NCBI GenBank assembly: GCA_028705775.1
Contig: JAQWCW010000015.1
Coordinates: 1-63,541, forward strand
DNA length: 63,541 nucleotides
Reading direction: 5' to 3'
Origin: Eubacteriales bacterium
GTDB lineage: Bacteria; Bacillota; Clostridia; Christensenellales; Aristaeellaceae
This document shows positions 53,635 to 62,105 of the stretch, in pieces. Under the pieces are notes generated by a model. It had not been told where the DNA came from and made no database searches. It worked only from the letters and a program-made list of their open reading frames with translations. Position numbers and translations under genes: made by a program. Numbering within the stretch: position 1 is the stretch's first letter; each line of letters opens with the position of its first letter.

Positions 53635-53961
53635 TTATGTCATGTACATGGCCGACATGCCAACAAGTAATACAAAAGCTATTACCGTAAGAACAATGGC
53701 GATATAACGTTTGGCTCCTTTCACTTTACTCATCTTAAAAAACACTGGCACTACCCCAATGGCGGCTCCTATGATTCCGAATATCATTGCTTGAAGAACA
53801 ACGGCATTCATTTCGCCGCCCACCTTTTCCGGCAAGGATGCAAGGCAAGGCATGAAGTATCCTAATTTCAGGACAAAGGAAACGACCATTGCCACAATGT
53901 AATCTACTGCAATACCCGCCGTGAATCCGATTATTCCTCTGCGCAACGCGCACCTAAACAT
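53635..53961 (-). CDS. Small membrane protein (possibly DUF3021-like)
   Basis: This 108-residue protein has about three membrane segments: 9-31 (GIIGFTAGIAVDYIVAMVV), 53-74 and 86-107. The pattern RRGIIGFTAGIAVD resembles DUF3021 proteins, which often sit with regulators, but it is shorter and the match is weak. It begins 18 bp after the phosphodiester glycosidase gene, so the two are likely cotranscribed. Confidence 0.6.
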   Translation of the reverse strand: MFRCALRRGIIGFTAGIAVDYIVAMVVSFVLKLGYFMPCLASLPEKVGGEMNAVVLQAMIFGIIGAAIGVVPVFFKMSKVKGAKRYIAIVLTVIAFVLLVGMSAMYMT

Positions 53962-53979
53962 CTGCTGTCACGTCCTTTC

Positions 53980-54822
53980 TTAGAAGAAAATCATGTCTGA
54001 AACATAACGTTCATCACCGCCAGAGGGTCGATTGATGATTTCGCCCTGAAACCACAATTCCGTTGAACCGCCTCCATCCAGATTCATTGCTGTCTGAGCA
54101 CCGTAATCTATGAATAGCTGCTGGAGTTCTGGAAGCGTCATCCCTTTGGAATAGCCCTCTTGACGTCCGTCCGCAATAATGATGATATAGTGCAGCGCAT
54201 TGATCTGACCAATGGCGGTACGAGGCTCGCGGCGAGAACTCTTGGTGGAGATCACATCAAAGGCGCTGTTGAAGCTCGCTGCCTGACTGTCGCGCACCAA
54301 TTCCGGGCCAAACTCAAAGGTTTGCCAGACCCCCTCGGCAATGAGCTGCTGACCAAGCGTCGCCGGGTCTTCGCCTTTGCGATCCACCTTCACGGACATA
54401 TTGCCCGCTTTGTCTACAATCAGCATGTTGCGTGTTGTATCATGCGCGCGGATCAACGTGCCATTTCGGATGATCGTCCCATACTTGTGAGTGCCATAAT
54501 CATCGCCATTGATGGCCAGAACAGCATTATACCGTGCTGCCATCTCAGAAATCGGTTCCATATCGCCAAAAGGCTGGTCGCTGCTCAGGGCGGTTTGAAA
54601 GCCGGATATGTCTGCAATCTGTACGTCCACCACGAAATAGGTGATGCCATTTTCGCTGATTCGATTGATTGTAATTTGGCGGAAATCATCCTGATATTGA
54701 TAGTCGTGGGGCTCGCTTATGCAGGTTGGCTGCCACTCCGTAGCACTGGCCGAAGTGTTAAAGCTAAAAAGCAGAATTGTAAAAATAAGTAGGGGACATA
54801 ACATTTTCCATGTACGCTTCAT
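53980..54822 (-). CDS. Secreted phosphodiester glycosidase (NAGPA-family)
   Basis: The start at 54822 (MKRTWKMLCPLLIFTILLFS) follows GGAGG and begins a signal peptide with cleavage near ASATEW. The 280-residue product shows the NAGPA/DUF2233 motifs LAINGDDYGTH near 110, RNGTLIRAHDTTRNM near 125, RREPRTAIGQ near 195 and the active-site end MNLDGGGSTELWFQGEIINRPSGG near 245-268. In this family the enzyme removes phosphodiester-linked sugars at the cell surface. It diverges from a two-component system, which may control it. Confidence 0.88.
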   Translation of the reverse strand: MKRTWKMLCPLLIFTILLFSFNTSASATEWQPTCISEPHDYQYQDDFRQITINRISENGITYFVVDVQIADISGFQTALSSDQPFGDMEPISEMAARYNAVLAINGDDYGTHKYGTIIRNGTLIRAHDTTRNMLIVDKAGNMSVKVDRKGEDPATLGQQLIAEGVWQTFEFGPELVRDSQAASFNSAFDVISTKSSRREPRTAIGQINALHYIIIIADGRQEGYSKGMTLPELQQLFIDYGAQTAMNLDGGGSTELWFQGEIINRPSGGDERYVSDMIFF

Positions 54823-54995
54823 CGACAGTTCCTCCATTTATCTTTCGCTCCCGTTTGGGAGGCAAAATAAATATATCAGAACAAAATGAGAGGGAGATGA
54901 AAATGAACGGCCAGTGTAAATAACGCAGCTACTCATCTGATTTTCATCAATACATGCTATAATCAAAACGAAATAAAGGGCGAGGAAGGTTCTCC

Positions 54996-55676
54996 ATGCG
55001 AGTTTTGATTATAGAGGATGACGATGCGCTCCGAAAAATCCTTGTCAAGCAGCTTAACTCACAGGGGTATGCGGTCGATGCTTGCAGTACAGGGACGGAT
55101 GGTTTGGATTATGCAACCGCTATGACGTATGACGCGATTATTCTGGACATTATGCTTCCCGGTATCAACGGCTTGGAGATTCTTCGCCGTTTGCGTAACG
55201 TGCATTGTGAGAGCGGCGTATTGATGCTCACCGCAAAGGATGCCATAGAGGATCGGGTGAATGGATTGGATATGGGCGCTGACGATTATCTGACAAAACC
55301 GTTTGCCTTGGATGAATTGCTGGCACGGGTACGAGCATTGATGCGCAAACGCACAGAGAATCATTCTCCTGTACTGACGGTAGCAAACTTAGTGATGGAC
55401 ACGGCGACGCATACCGTCACGCGCGGGCAGCGCGCGGTTGTTTTGACGGCCAAGGAGTATGCGCTGCTGGAATACTTCATGCGCAACGCAGGTCATGTAC
55501 TGACACGGGATCAGATCAGCGAGCATGTGTGGAATTACGAGTGCAGTCTTGAAACCAATCTGGTGGATGTGTACGTGCGTTATCTGCGTGGGAAGATTGA
55601 TAAGGACGAACCTGTGAAGCTGCTCCATACGGTGCGCGGATTCGGCTATGTACTTAGAGCGGAGGGCAATGAATGA
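54996..55676 (+). CDS. OmpR-family response regulator
   Basis: The 226-residue product starts MRVLIIEDDDALRKILVKQL (acidic pocket). The phospho-acceptor Asp is in DAIILDIMLPGINGLEIL near residue 51 and the switch Lys in DDYLTKPFALDELLARV near 101. A winged-helix DNA-binding domain follows (residues 128-224; LTAKEYALLEYFMRNAGHVL, HTVRGFGYVLR). It overlaps the kinase start by four bases. A -10 TATAAT lies about 30 bp upstream. Confidence 0.95.
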   Translation: MRVLIIEDDDALRKILVKQLNSQGYAVDACSTGTDGLDYATAMTYDAIILDIMLPGINGLEILRRLRNVHCESGVLMLTAKDAIEDRVNGLDMGADDYLTKPFALDELLARVRALMRKRTENHSPVLTVANLVMDTATHTVTRGQRAVVLTAKEYALLEYFMRNAGHVLTRDQISEHVWNYECSLETNLVDVYVRYLRGKIDKDEPVKLLHTVRGFGYVLRAEGNE

Positions 55677-57055
55677 GAAAGGCCATGCGGCTGCGCAACA
55701 AAATGACATTATGGTATACCGCTCTGACCTTTTTGATCACGGTTGTATTTTGTCTTATGCTATACTTCATAACCAATAATGTGCTGGAAGGAATGCTGGA
55801 GTGGGAAGTACGGTTATCCATGCAGCAGGTCATTGCTCAGATTGAAAACGAACACGGTATGCTGACCTTTGAAAACGAAGTGCCTGTATCCTCTACCAGC
55901 ATGTTCTTTATTACAGAGGAAAATGGAAGCGAACTGGCTTCCTACGGCGAGGACATCACGATTTTTGATCAGGTGCCAGTGAAGGAGAATGTACTTCGGA
56001 AGGTAAAGGGCGAAACCGGCGAATGGCTGTTGCTGGATTCCGAACCAGTCAATGTAGGCCATTTTGTATTGCGCGTGCGCGTGGCAGCCTCCTACGCCCT
56101 CCATCATCAGGTGCTCTCCACGCTTCGCATTCTTTTTCTGGCTGGCGTACCGTTGATGACACTCATTGCGCTGGCAGGCGGCTTTGTCATAGCCAAGCGT
56201 TCGCTCCGGCCTATCCGCAAGATCATCAACAGCGCGGAAATCATTTCACAAGGCGACTTGTCAGAGCGCATTCCTGCGACACATGCCAAGGATGAACTGG
56301 GGGAATTGACCGGGACGCTTAACCGTATGCTGTCAAGTGTGGACACTGCTTTTGTGAGGGAGAAGCGCTTTACCTCGGATGCTTCTCATGAACTGCGGAC
56401 GCCGATAGCCGTGATCCGGGCCTATACGGAAACCCTGATGTCCGAGCCGGGCTTGACTGCCGACCAGCAGGATTCCTTGCAGACGATACTCACCGAATGT
56501 ATGCGGATGCAAAAGATCATAAGCCAGCTATTGACTATCACGCGCGGTCAAGAGGGACGTTATCCAATCTGCATTGAAACAATACGTCTGGATGCCATTT
56601 GTGAAAGTATTTCCGAAGCGATGGCGGAACAACTGACAGCCAAAAACATGTGCTTTGAATGCGCGATTCCGAATAATTTTGAAATCCAGGCAGATCAGAG
56701 CCTCATTACGCAAATGCTGCTCAATCTCGTGGAGAATGCTATCAAATATGGTAAGTATGGCGGGAATATCTTTCTCTCTGCTGCCAAAGAGGATGAACAG
56801 AACATAATCACACTACGTGATGACGGCACAGGTATCCCGAAGGACGCCTTGCCTCATATCTTTGACCGCTTTTACCGGGTGGATTCCTCCCGCGACCGCA
56901 GCGGTACAGGGCTTGGACTTTCAATAGTACAATGGATTGTTCTGGTGCATGGTGGCAGGATTCATGTGGAAAGTGATCTGGGTAAAGGAACCACTTTTTA
57001 CGTTTTCATCCCCAGCACCTTTGTTCTGCTGGATCATTCAAATGGGTCATTGTAA
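55673..57055 (+). CDS. Sensor histidine kinase
   Basis: This 460-residue membrane kinase has TM1 near residues 11-34 (TLWYTALTFLITVVFCLML) and an extracytoplasmic sensor region about 35-150. TM2 is near 152-174, followed by a HAMP linker (RSLRPIRKIINSAEIISQGD). The HisKA H-box is FTSDASHELRTPIAVI near 236, and the ATPase domain has NLVENAIKYG, RDDGTGIPKDALPHIFDRFY and SGTGLGLSIVQW. It is the partner of the upstream regulator. The signal is unknown. Confidence 0.95.
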   Translation: MRKAMRLRNKMTLWYTALTFLITVVFCLMLYFITNNVLEGMLEWEVRLSMQQVIAQIENEHGMLTFENEVPVSSTSMFFITEENGSELASYGEDITIFDQVPVKENVLRKVKGETGEWLLLDSEPVNVGHFVLRVRVAASYALHHQVLSTLRILFLAGVPLMTLIALAGGFVIAKRSLRPIRKIINSAEIISQGDLSERIPATHAKDELGELTGTLNRMLSSVDTAFVREKRFTSDASHELRTPIAVIRAYTETLMSEPGLTADQQDSLQTILTECMRMQKIISQLLTITRGQEGRYPICIETIRLDAICESISEAMAEQLTAKNMCFECAIPNNFEIQADQSLITQMLLNLVENAIKYGKYGGNIFLSAAKEDEQNIITLRDDGTGIPKDALPHIFDRFYRVDSSRDRSGTGLGLSIVQWIVLVHGGRIHVESDLGKGTTFYVFIPSTFVLLDHSNGSL

Positions 57056-57119
57056 TCTGCATGAAAATCCAAGGCACAGACGAATTCATAGACAACTTCC
57101 CTCCAATCGGGATCATGGT

Positions 57120-57779
57120 TCATGCTATTTCAAATGGTACATTGCAGTCCCCGCATACCACGTTGACCTGCTTCGTCGCCCGGATGATCGCGCCGCATAT
57201 CGGGCAGACGTACTTGATGCTCCGGTTCTTGCTGGTCTGGCGTCCTCCCCGGATGGTGGTCGTGGTTTCCTCACCGCCTTCGTCGCTGTCGCCCTTGGTC
57301 TTGATCTGGAGCAGGGCTTTGCGGCTGGCAGTAATATCCTCCATGCCGGGCTGCTGGGCCAACCACGTCGCCGTTTCCGCGGTCAGCGTCGTGATCGTCC
57401 AGCCGTAGGTGGCGTGCTGCTCGATGTGCAGGCCGTGAGCCTCGGCCGTCTCCTTGAATTTCATGTTGTGGTAGTAGCCGTTGTTGCTCACGTCCTTGAT
57501 GTCGTGCGTCAGGTCGTAGAGGTGCGCCATCTCATGGAGCATGGTCGCGGCCACCTCGCCAATGGGCCGGTTAATGTACTCGGCGCAGATATTGATTTCC
57601 CGGTGCGCCTCGCCATTGCCCTGCCAGATTTCATATACGCTGCACCAGCCATACGCGCCGTGCCCGCCGTCCGGAGATACGGTGATCGCCGGGCGAAGGA
57701 GTTCGGAATTGTAGAAGTGCGCATTGAAAAGGTCAAACATGGCTTCGGTCTTGGCTACGATTTCGGAAATGTTCAGCAT
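57120..57779 (-). CDS. SprT-like zinc metalloprotease domain protein
   Basis: The start at 57779 (MLNISEIVAKTEAMFDLFNA) follows AAGGAGG. The 219-residue product has an N-terminal SprT-like domain with the zinc motif TMLHEMAHLYDLTH near residues 78-91 and INICAEYINRP before it. A C-terminal zinc ribbon follows (YVCPICGAIIRATKQ, NVVCGDCNVPFE). SprT-like proteins with a ribbon are frequent cargo of integrative elements. The substrate is unknown. It shares a leader motif with the acidic protein gene. Confidence 0.9.
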   Translation of the reverse strand: MLNISEIVAKTEAMFDLFNAHFYNSELLRPAITVSPDGGHGAYGWCSVYEIWQGNGEAHREINICAEYINRPIGEVAATMLHEMAHLYDLTHDIKDVSNNGYYHNMKFKETAEAHGLHIEQHATYGWTITTLTAETATWLAQQPGMEDITASRKALLQIKTKGDSDEGGEETTTTIRGGRQTSKNRSIKYVCPICGAIIRATKQVNVVCGDCNVPFEIA

Positions 57780-57809
57780 TGCGGGTTCCTCCTTGAAGAT
57801 TTCGTTCGG

Positions 57810-57824
57810 TGTGGTCACAGCTTA
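57810..57824 (-). promoter_or_regulatory. Leader motif TAAGCTGTGACCACA (copy 2)
   Basis: Minus-strand motif 31 nt upstream of the SprT-like start, matching copy 1 at 53321-53336. Confidence 0.5.
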
Positions 57825-57970
57825 GCGTTTTGAACATAATCTTCAAGCTGGAAAAGTGTCCAAAGAAAGCCCCCAGTTGCTGATGAAGTGGCATATCTTG
57901 AAGCACAGAATGCAATACAGAACCATCACTGGTTGGCAACCGGCTGGGGTTCTCCAACGGCGAATCCCGT

Positions 57971-58037
57971 TTGCAAGAAAAATTTGTCATTGCGAAACGG
58001 TTGCAAGGGAAACCAATTTGCGCTATAATAGTTGCAA
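57971..58037 (+). promoter_or_regulatory. Promoter of the MarR operon with three TTGCAA sites
   Basis: The -35 TTGCAA at 58001-58006 and -10 TATAAT at 58024-58029 have a 17-bp spacer. The palindrome TTGCAA recurs at 57971-57976 and 58032-58037, that is 30 and 31 bp either side of the -35. This phasing of about three helical turns suggests an operator for the MarR protein itself. Confidence 0.7.
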
Positions 58038-58064
58038 AGGACACTATCGAGGAGGACGGGGTAT

Positions 58065-58517
58065 ATGCACAGGATTGGACAGCTCAACGCAGCCATCTAC
58101 CGCAATATGCAGACCTTTTTAGGCAACAAGCTGGCTGGGCTGGATATTAAGAATGGACAATACGACTTCTTTCTTGTGATTTCCCTGAATGAGGGCATTT
58201 CACAGAAGCAATTAAGTGAACACCTGCACATTGGAAAATCTACCACAGCCAAGGCGGTCAAGAATTTGGTGAGCAAAGGATATGTAAGAAAGCAAAAAGA
58301 TGAAAAAGATGGCCGGATTGACCATTTATTTCTAACCGATAAAGGGCGGAAGGAGGCTCCTTTTGTTGAAGCGATTTTTATAGAGAATCAAAGTGTGGCT
58401 GAGAGCGGGTTATCGGAAACTGAAAGTGCCCAACTTATGGTGCTCATGAATAAGGTTCTGAACAATTTTGTGGCTATTAACGCATTGCACTCAGAGGGAG
58501 ATAACGAAGATGAGTAA
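58065..58517 (+). CDS. MarR-family transcriptional regulator
   Basis: The start at 58065 (MHRIGQLNAAIYRNMQTFLG) follows GAGGAGG. The 150-residue winged-helix protein has GISQKQLSEHLHIGKSTTAKAVKNL as the recognition helix region near residues 45-70 and the wing RKQKDEKDGRIDHLFLTDKG. It overlaps the MFS gene by eight bases. It is likely an autorepressor responding to an aromatic or toxic compound. Confidence 0.93.
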   Translation: MHRIGQLNAAIYRNMQTFLGNKLAGLDIKNGQYDFFLVISLNEGISQKQLSEHLHIGKSTTAKAVKNLVSKGYVRKQKDEKDGRIDHLFLTDKGRKEAPFVEAIFIENQSVAESGLSETESAQLMVLMNKVLNNFVAINALHSEGDNEDE

Positions 58518-59649
58518 ATCGAAGCTCTGGACATGGAACTTCGTAATAATCACAATTACCAACTTTTTTCTGTTTTTCGCTTTCCAGCTTTTTCCGTCTG
58601 CCTTGCCGCCGTATCTAAAATCGCTGGGCGCAGCCGATAACATGTTGGGATGGCTTCAGGGGATTTTAACCGTTGCCACTTTGATTGTTCGCCCATTTGC
58701 CGGACTTGCTCTCGATAGATATGGAAGAAAAGGAATATTCATCGTTGGACTTATCGGTATGCTTCTGTCAACGGCAGCGTATAGGTTCTTTCCTGTGGTT
58801 GGAATCATTTTCGTTATCCGGTTTGTGCACGGAATGGTGTGGGGTGTCGCGAATACTGCTTGTAGTACAGTCGCTACTGACAATATTGAGAAAACCCGTT
58901 TTGCTGAAAGCATGGGTTATTTCAGCCTTACCAGCAGCATTGCGATGGCGGTAGCGCCCGCTGTTGCCCTTTCACTCGGTATGCAAAACAACGTTTTATT
59001 GGCATTGGCGTTTTTGTCAATCACCATAATCTTAGCCTTCCTGATAAAATACCAGAATCTTCCGGTGGAACAAACGAAGAAAAGAAAGGCTCCCTATGCA
59101 AAGGAGTCTCTCCTACCGTCCCTCATTATGGTCTTTTTCTCGATTACATTTGGTGCAATTCTAACCTTTATCGCGTTGTATGGAGCACAGAGATCCATTG
59201 AAGGCGTTGGGCTGTTCTTTACTGTATATGCTGTATCTATGCTGTTGACACGCCCCTTCTTAGGAAAGCTCATTGACAACAAAGGATTTGGTGCGGGCGT
59301 CTGGCCGGGCGTCGTGATGGTTCCCGCCGCATTGCTATTGCTTTCCATAAGCGACAGCCTTATAGCTTTCCTGATTTGTGGTGCTGTCTATGGAATTGGA
59401 ATTGGTGCGGCACAGGCCAGCCTACAGACAATGGCTATTGTAAATGTGCCAAAGGACAGAACGGGAGCGGCCAACGCAACATTCTTTACCGGCTTTGATG
59501 GTGGAATTGGCATCGGGGCGGTTTTGGCCGGATTTGTTTCTACCATTTGGGGATATGGCGGGATGTTTGCTTTTATGGCTATATTCCCTGTACTGGCAGG
59601 CATTGTGTATTTCGTAACCTTAAAACGGAATCAATCGCAGCGTATATAA
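58510..59649 (+). CDS. MFS-family efflux transporter
   Basis: The start at 58510 (MSKSKLWTWNFVIITITNFF) is in the MarR stop region. The 379-residue protein has about 12 membrane helices and the MFS motif LDRYGRKGIFIVGLIG between helices 2 and 3. It is most like small drug or sugar efflux MFS proteins. It is in one operon with marR and flavodoxin, so export of the compound sensed by MarR is the simplest idea. Confidence 0.92.
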   Translation: MSKSKLWTWNFVIITITNFFLFFAFQLFPSALPPYLKSLGAADNMLGWLQGILTVATLIVRPFAGLALDRYGRKGIFIVGLIGMLLSTAAYRFFPVVGIIFVIRFVHGMVWGVANTACSTVATDNIEKTRFAESMGYFSLTSSIAMAVAPAVALSLGMQNNVLLALAFLSITIILAFLIKYQNLPVEQTKKRKAPYAKESLLPSLIMVFFSITFGAILTFIALYGAQRSIEGVGLFFTVYAVSMLLTRPFLGKLIDNKGFGAGVWPGVVMVPAALLLLSISDSLIAFLICGAVYGIGIGAAQASLQTMAIVNVPKDRTGAANATFFTGFDGGIGIGAVLAGFVSTIWGYGGMFAFMAIFPVLAGIVYFVTLKRNQSQRI

Positions 59650-59676
59650 GTGCAACATAATGAAGGAGGGATCATC

Positions 59677-60111
59677 ATGAATATCAAGGTTATGTATCAC
59701 TCGTCAACAGGGAACACGGAAAAACTAGCCAAAGCCATTGCAGACACAGTGAACGCAAAGGCTGAACCGATTGGAAGTAGCGCAGCGACAATCTCCAAGC
59801 CGATAGACTTGCTTTTTATCGGGGATGGTACTTATTTTGGGAAGATGCACAAGAAAACCGTAGCTTATCTTTCGCAGTTAAGCCCCGCTACGGTAAAAAA
59901 TGTGGCTGTTTTTTCAACTTACGGCGGACAGGATAAGGTTGGTGCAGACATAAGCAACCTCTTGCAAAAGCGAGGACTAACGGTTGTTGGCAAGCCGTTT
60001 ACCTGCAAAGGGAAGGCTTGGGGACTTATAAACCGCAAGCATCCGAGCAAACTCGACTTGGAAAATGCTCGCGCTTATGCAAAAGATGTGGCGGCGGCGT
60101 TGGGACAATGA
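59677..60111 (+). CDS. Flavodoxin-like protein
   Basis: The start at 59677 (MNIKVMYHSSTGNTEKLAKA) follows GAAGGAGGG and holds the FMN loop SSTGNTEK. The 144-residue flavodoxin fold has FIGDGTYFGKMHKKT near residue 48 and VFSTYGGQDKVGADI near 80. It lies 27 bp after the MFS gene. It probably supplies electrons to, or works beside, the nitroreductase that follows. Confidence 0.88.
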   Translation: MNIKVMYHSSTGNTEKLAKAIADTVNAKAEPIGSSAATISKPIDLLFIGDGTYFGKMHKKTVAYLSQLSPATVKNVAVFSTYGGQDKVGADISNLLQKRGLTVVGKPFTCKGKAWGLINRKHPSKLDLENARAYAKDVAAALGQ

Positions 60112-60173
60112 ATTGAAGAACCATAGAAGCGCGATACGACTACTTCTTAACGTATGAAAGGACGTGTCTATTC

Positions 60174-60764
60174 ATGGATTACTTTGAATTGCTTAGGCAT
60201 AGGAAATCTACCAGAAGGTTTACGGATGAGCAAATATCGCAGGATGATCTTTCTAGAATACTGACTGCCGCAAACGCAGCACCGGTTGGTAGCAATCAAT
60301 ACAAAGATATACACCTGACCGTTGTGCAGAATAGGGGAATACTGGACAAGCTCTCAGAGGCTGCCATAAAACGCTGGGAGGATAGAGCCAAGATGAAAAA
60401 AATCATTGGCGATACTCCCAATGTTGCATTTAGCCAGAGAGCAATCGACCCATTTTACGGTGCTCCTACAGTGATTTTTGTATCGCACAGAAAACAGGAT
60501 TTACAGCCCGGTATTGAGTTTTCAAATGTTGCGTGCGTTACCTACTCCATGCATCTTGCCGCTACAGAGCTTGGCTTGGGTAGTGTGTTTATGTGGGGTT
60601 CTCTCGAAGCGATGCGTGAAATTCCCGAGCTTGACAATACGGCACTTTTGAACTTGCCCGACAACTTTCAATCTCTTATCGGTATCGCTATCGGCTATCC
60701 ACAACAGGCATTAAGCGAAAGGGATTTAGCGACAGATAAAATATCAGTTAATCATATAAGCTAG
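60174..60764 (+). CDS. Nitroreductase-family protein
   Basis: This 196-residue FMN-dependent nitroreductase starts MDYFELLRHRKSTRRFTDEQ (the RxSxR FMN-binding motif). The AANAAPVGSNQYKDIHLTVV segment lies near 36-55 and LGSVFMWGSLEAM near 136. It probably reduces nitroaromatics, quinones or similar toxicants. It is the fourth gene of the MarR cluster, 62 bp after flavodoxin. Confidence 0.9.
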   Translation: MDYFELLRHRKSTRRFTDEQISQDDLSRILTAANAAPVGSNQYKDIHLTVVQNRGILDKLSEAAIKRWEDRAKMKKIIGDTPNVAFSQRAIDPFYGAPTVIFVSHRKQDLQPGIEFSNVACVTYSMHLAATELGLGSVFMWGSLEAMREIPELDNTALLNLPDNFQSLIGIAIGYPQQALSERDLATDKISVNHIS

Positions 60765-60924
60765 GCCATTCTTGAACCGAAAAGGCCTAAGTGATAGCTT
60801 AGAAAAAGTTCGCGCTTTGCAAAGAATATGATGGCATAAGCAAAGTAGTATTTGACCGCTTTTTGCCCGAATGAAGTGTATATTCGGGAATTGAGATGAT
60901 CTCGCTATTTAGGAAGGTGCTATA

Positions 60925-61134
60925 TTGGAACAGAGAATAACTCGGTTACTGACAGAATATCTTCTTGCACATTCCTTTACATCGAAAAAAGAAATGGCGG
61001 AGAAGATTGCTATTCCTTATAGAAAACTTCTTAAAGCGAGCAGCACGAACAGCGACCAACTCGTCACAGAGGTTATGGAACAAATACTTCGCTACTGCAT
61101 TCAGCAAAAGATTCTTCTCGATGAAGTCCTCTAA
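60925..61134 (+). CDS. Small helix-turn-helix-like protein
   Basis: This 69-residue protein begins with a TTG start at 60925 and an AGGAAGG site ahead. TSKKEMAEKIAIPYRKLLKA near residues 19-38 looks like a helix-turn-helix. No wider family is recognised. It has its own terminator. It could be a small regulator of the preceding cassette, but nothing shows that directly. Confidence 0.6.
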   Translation: MEQRITRLLTEYLLAHSFTSKKEMAEKIAIPYRKLLKASSTNSDQLVTEVMEQILRYCIQQKILLDEVL

Positions 61135-61144
61135 TAATCTTGTT

Positions 61145-61188
61145 AAAAAGGCGGGATACTTCGTGATCGCGAAGCACCCCGCCTTTTT
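61145..61188 (+). terminator. Terminator after the small HTH gene
   Basis: AAAAAGGCGGG pairs with CCCGCCTTTTT, with an inner stem CTTCG/CGAAG. It begins about 11 bp after the stop. Confidence 0.85.
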
Positions 61189-61199
61189 ACTTTTTAATG

Positions 61200-61390
61200 T
61201 AAGCATTGTAAGAGGCCGGTGAAAGCCCGGATCGCGTCATCAGTAAAACTGAACAGCGTAGTTTGGAATCGGGAGCAAACCCGAGCGGAGGGTGTCAATC
61301 CTTTGCCACGACGGTTTGATAAGCCTTCGCAGCCTTAGGAGGGCTTACGGGTTGTATCCCCGGTAGAATCCGGTTCCTTGATGTAAACGC
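61200..61390 (+). ncRNA. Candidate structured RNA (element-associated)
   Basis: This stretch of about 190 nt carries dense local pairing: GGCCGGTGAAAGCCC, TCGGGagcaaaCCCGA (about 61268-61283), TAAGCC...GGGCTTA (61330-61350) and CCCCGG/CCGG near the end. The GGGAGCAAACCCGAGCGG run recalls RNAs that accompany IscB/HEARO elements, but I am going from memory and no iscB gene is present. The strand is chosen from those motifs. It could equally be a piece of another selfish-element RNA. Confidence 0.35.
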
Positions 61391-61566
61391 ACCCACGCAA
61401 CCAAGCCGAGCAACGGACGCCGATGCAAGGGAGTACCAAAATCGCCGGAAATGACTGCTTTACCTAAGCGAAAATCATACCCGCAATATGGACAAATGGC
61501 ATAATCTTCAAGTAATACCTTTTTACATTTTGGACATTTGTTTGTATGTGAATCTCTTTTTATCAT
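61345..61566 (-). CDS. Zinc-ribbon protein, probably 3'-truncated
   Basis: The start at 61566 (MIKRDSHTNKCPKCKKVLLE) follows AGGGGG. The 73-residue frame has a CPKCKK...CPYCGYDFRL zinc ribbon (two CxxC pairs, residues 11-29). After about residue 38 the sequence is read out of the candidate structured RNA on the other strand (GTPLHRRPLLGL onward) and is not protein-like. The original gene was probably longer and was cut by insertion of that DNA. Confidence 0.55.
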   Translation of the reverse strand: MIKRDSHTNKCPKCKKVLLEDYAICPYCGYDFRLGKAVISGDFGTPLHRRPLLGLVAWVRLHQGTGFYRGYNP

Positions 61567-61938
61567 AAATAATCCCCCTAAGCTGTAACTATGTGTAGAA
61601 CTAGCTAGAATTAGCAATCAGACAGCCAAAATGACTCAGGTTTCCTCAGCAACCCCAGAGCCTGTCATAACCGCCGTGGGATTTAGCAAAGAAGCTTCGA
61701 GGACGAAAAGTGTCTGAAAGCCATATTTTGCTAATCCGAGTATAGTCCAGTTCCCTGCTCGTGTCAATCTTGCAAGGATGTTTGGCAAGAAGGGAATATG
61801 ACTGAAGCCTTGGGTTCTCCGAAAAGATATTCAGCTTCCAGAAAGCCTGCAGCTGTATACCACAGTCCCTAACAGTGAACACTCCGGTTTTTGGGCCACA
61901 CACTAAAAGATGCAGCCTGCCCCTTATCTAATAGGCTA
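61567..61938. other. Gene-free stretch before the recombinase
   Basis: I see no gene, RNA or clear repeat here. An open minus-strand frame of 85 codons (61646-61903) has no recognisable motif and no good ribosome site. Confidence 0.45.
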
Positions 61939-62104
61939 TCATTTCATATCGCCAATAAAGTTGAAAACCACACTGATCTCCTGCTGCTTCTTGCCATCAA
62001 CCACCACCGCGTCGTGAACGTAGACCTTTTCAATGAACGCGGCGACGATTTCCGGCGTCAGAGCCTTAATGTCGGTGAATTGCCGTACAAGGCTGGCGGA
62101 CAGG
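61939..62104 (-). pseudogene. C-terminal DUF4368 fragment of a TnpX/TndX-type recombinase
   Basis: Minus-strand translation gives LSASLVRQFTDIKALTPEIV, AAFIEKVYVHDAVVVDGKKQ, then EISVVFNFIGDMK and a stop at 61939. This is the characteristic end of Tn4451-type large serine recombinases. It directly abuts, in another frame, the stop of the neighbouring recombinase, so it is either the original tail lost by frameshift or the leftover of a second enzyme. Confidence 0.75.
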
Positions 62105-62105
62105 T

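Noticed and set aside
61195-61330. Cobalamin riboswitch
   Set aside because: GGCCGGTGAAAGCCC looks similar to part of the motif, but the B12 box with GCCACTG and a suitable downstream gene are missing.
61195-61400. Group II intron 5' end
   Set aside because: There is no GTGCG start, no domain V sequence and no reverse transcriptase gene nearby.
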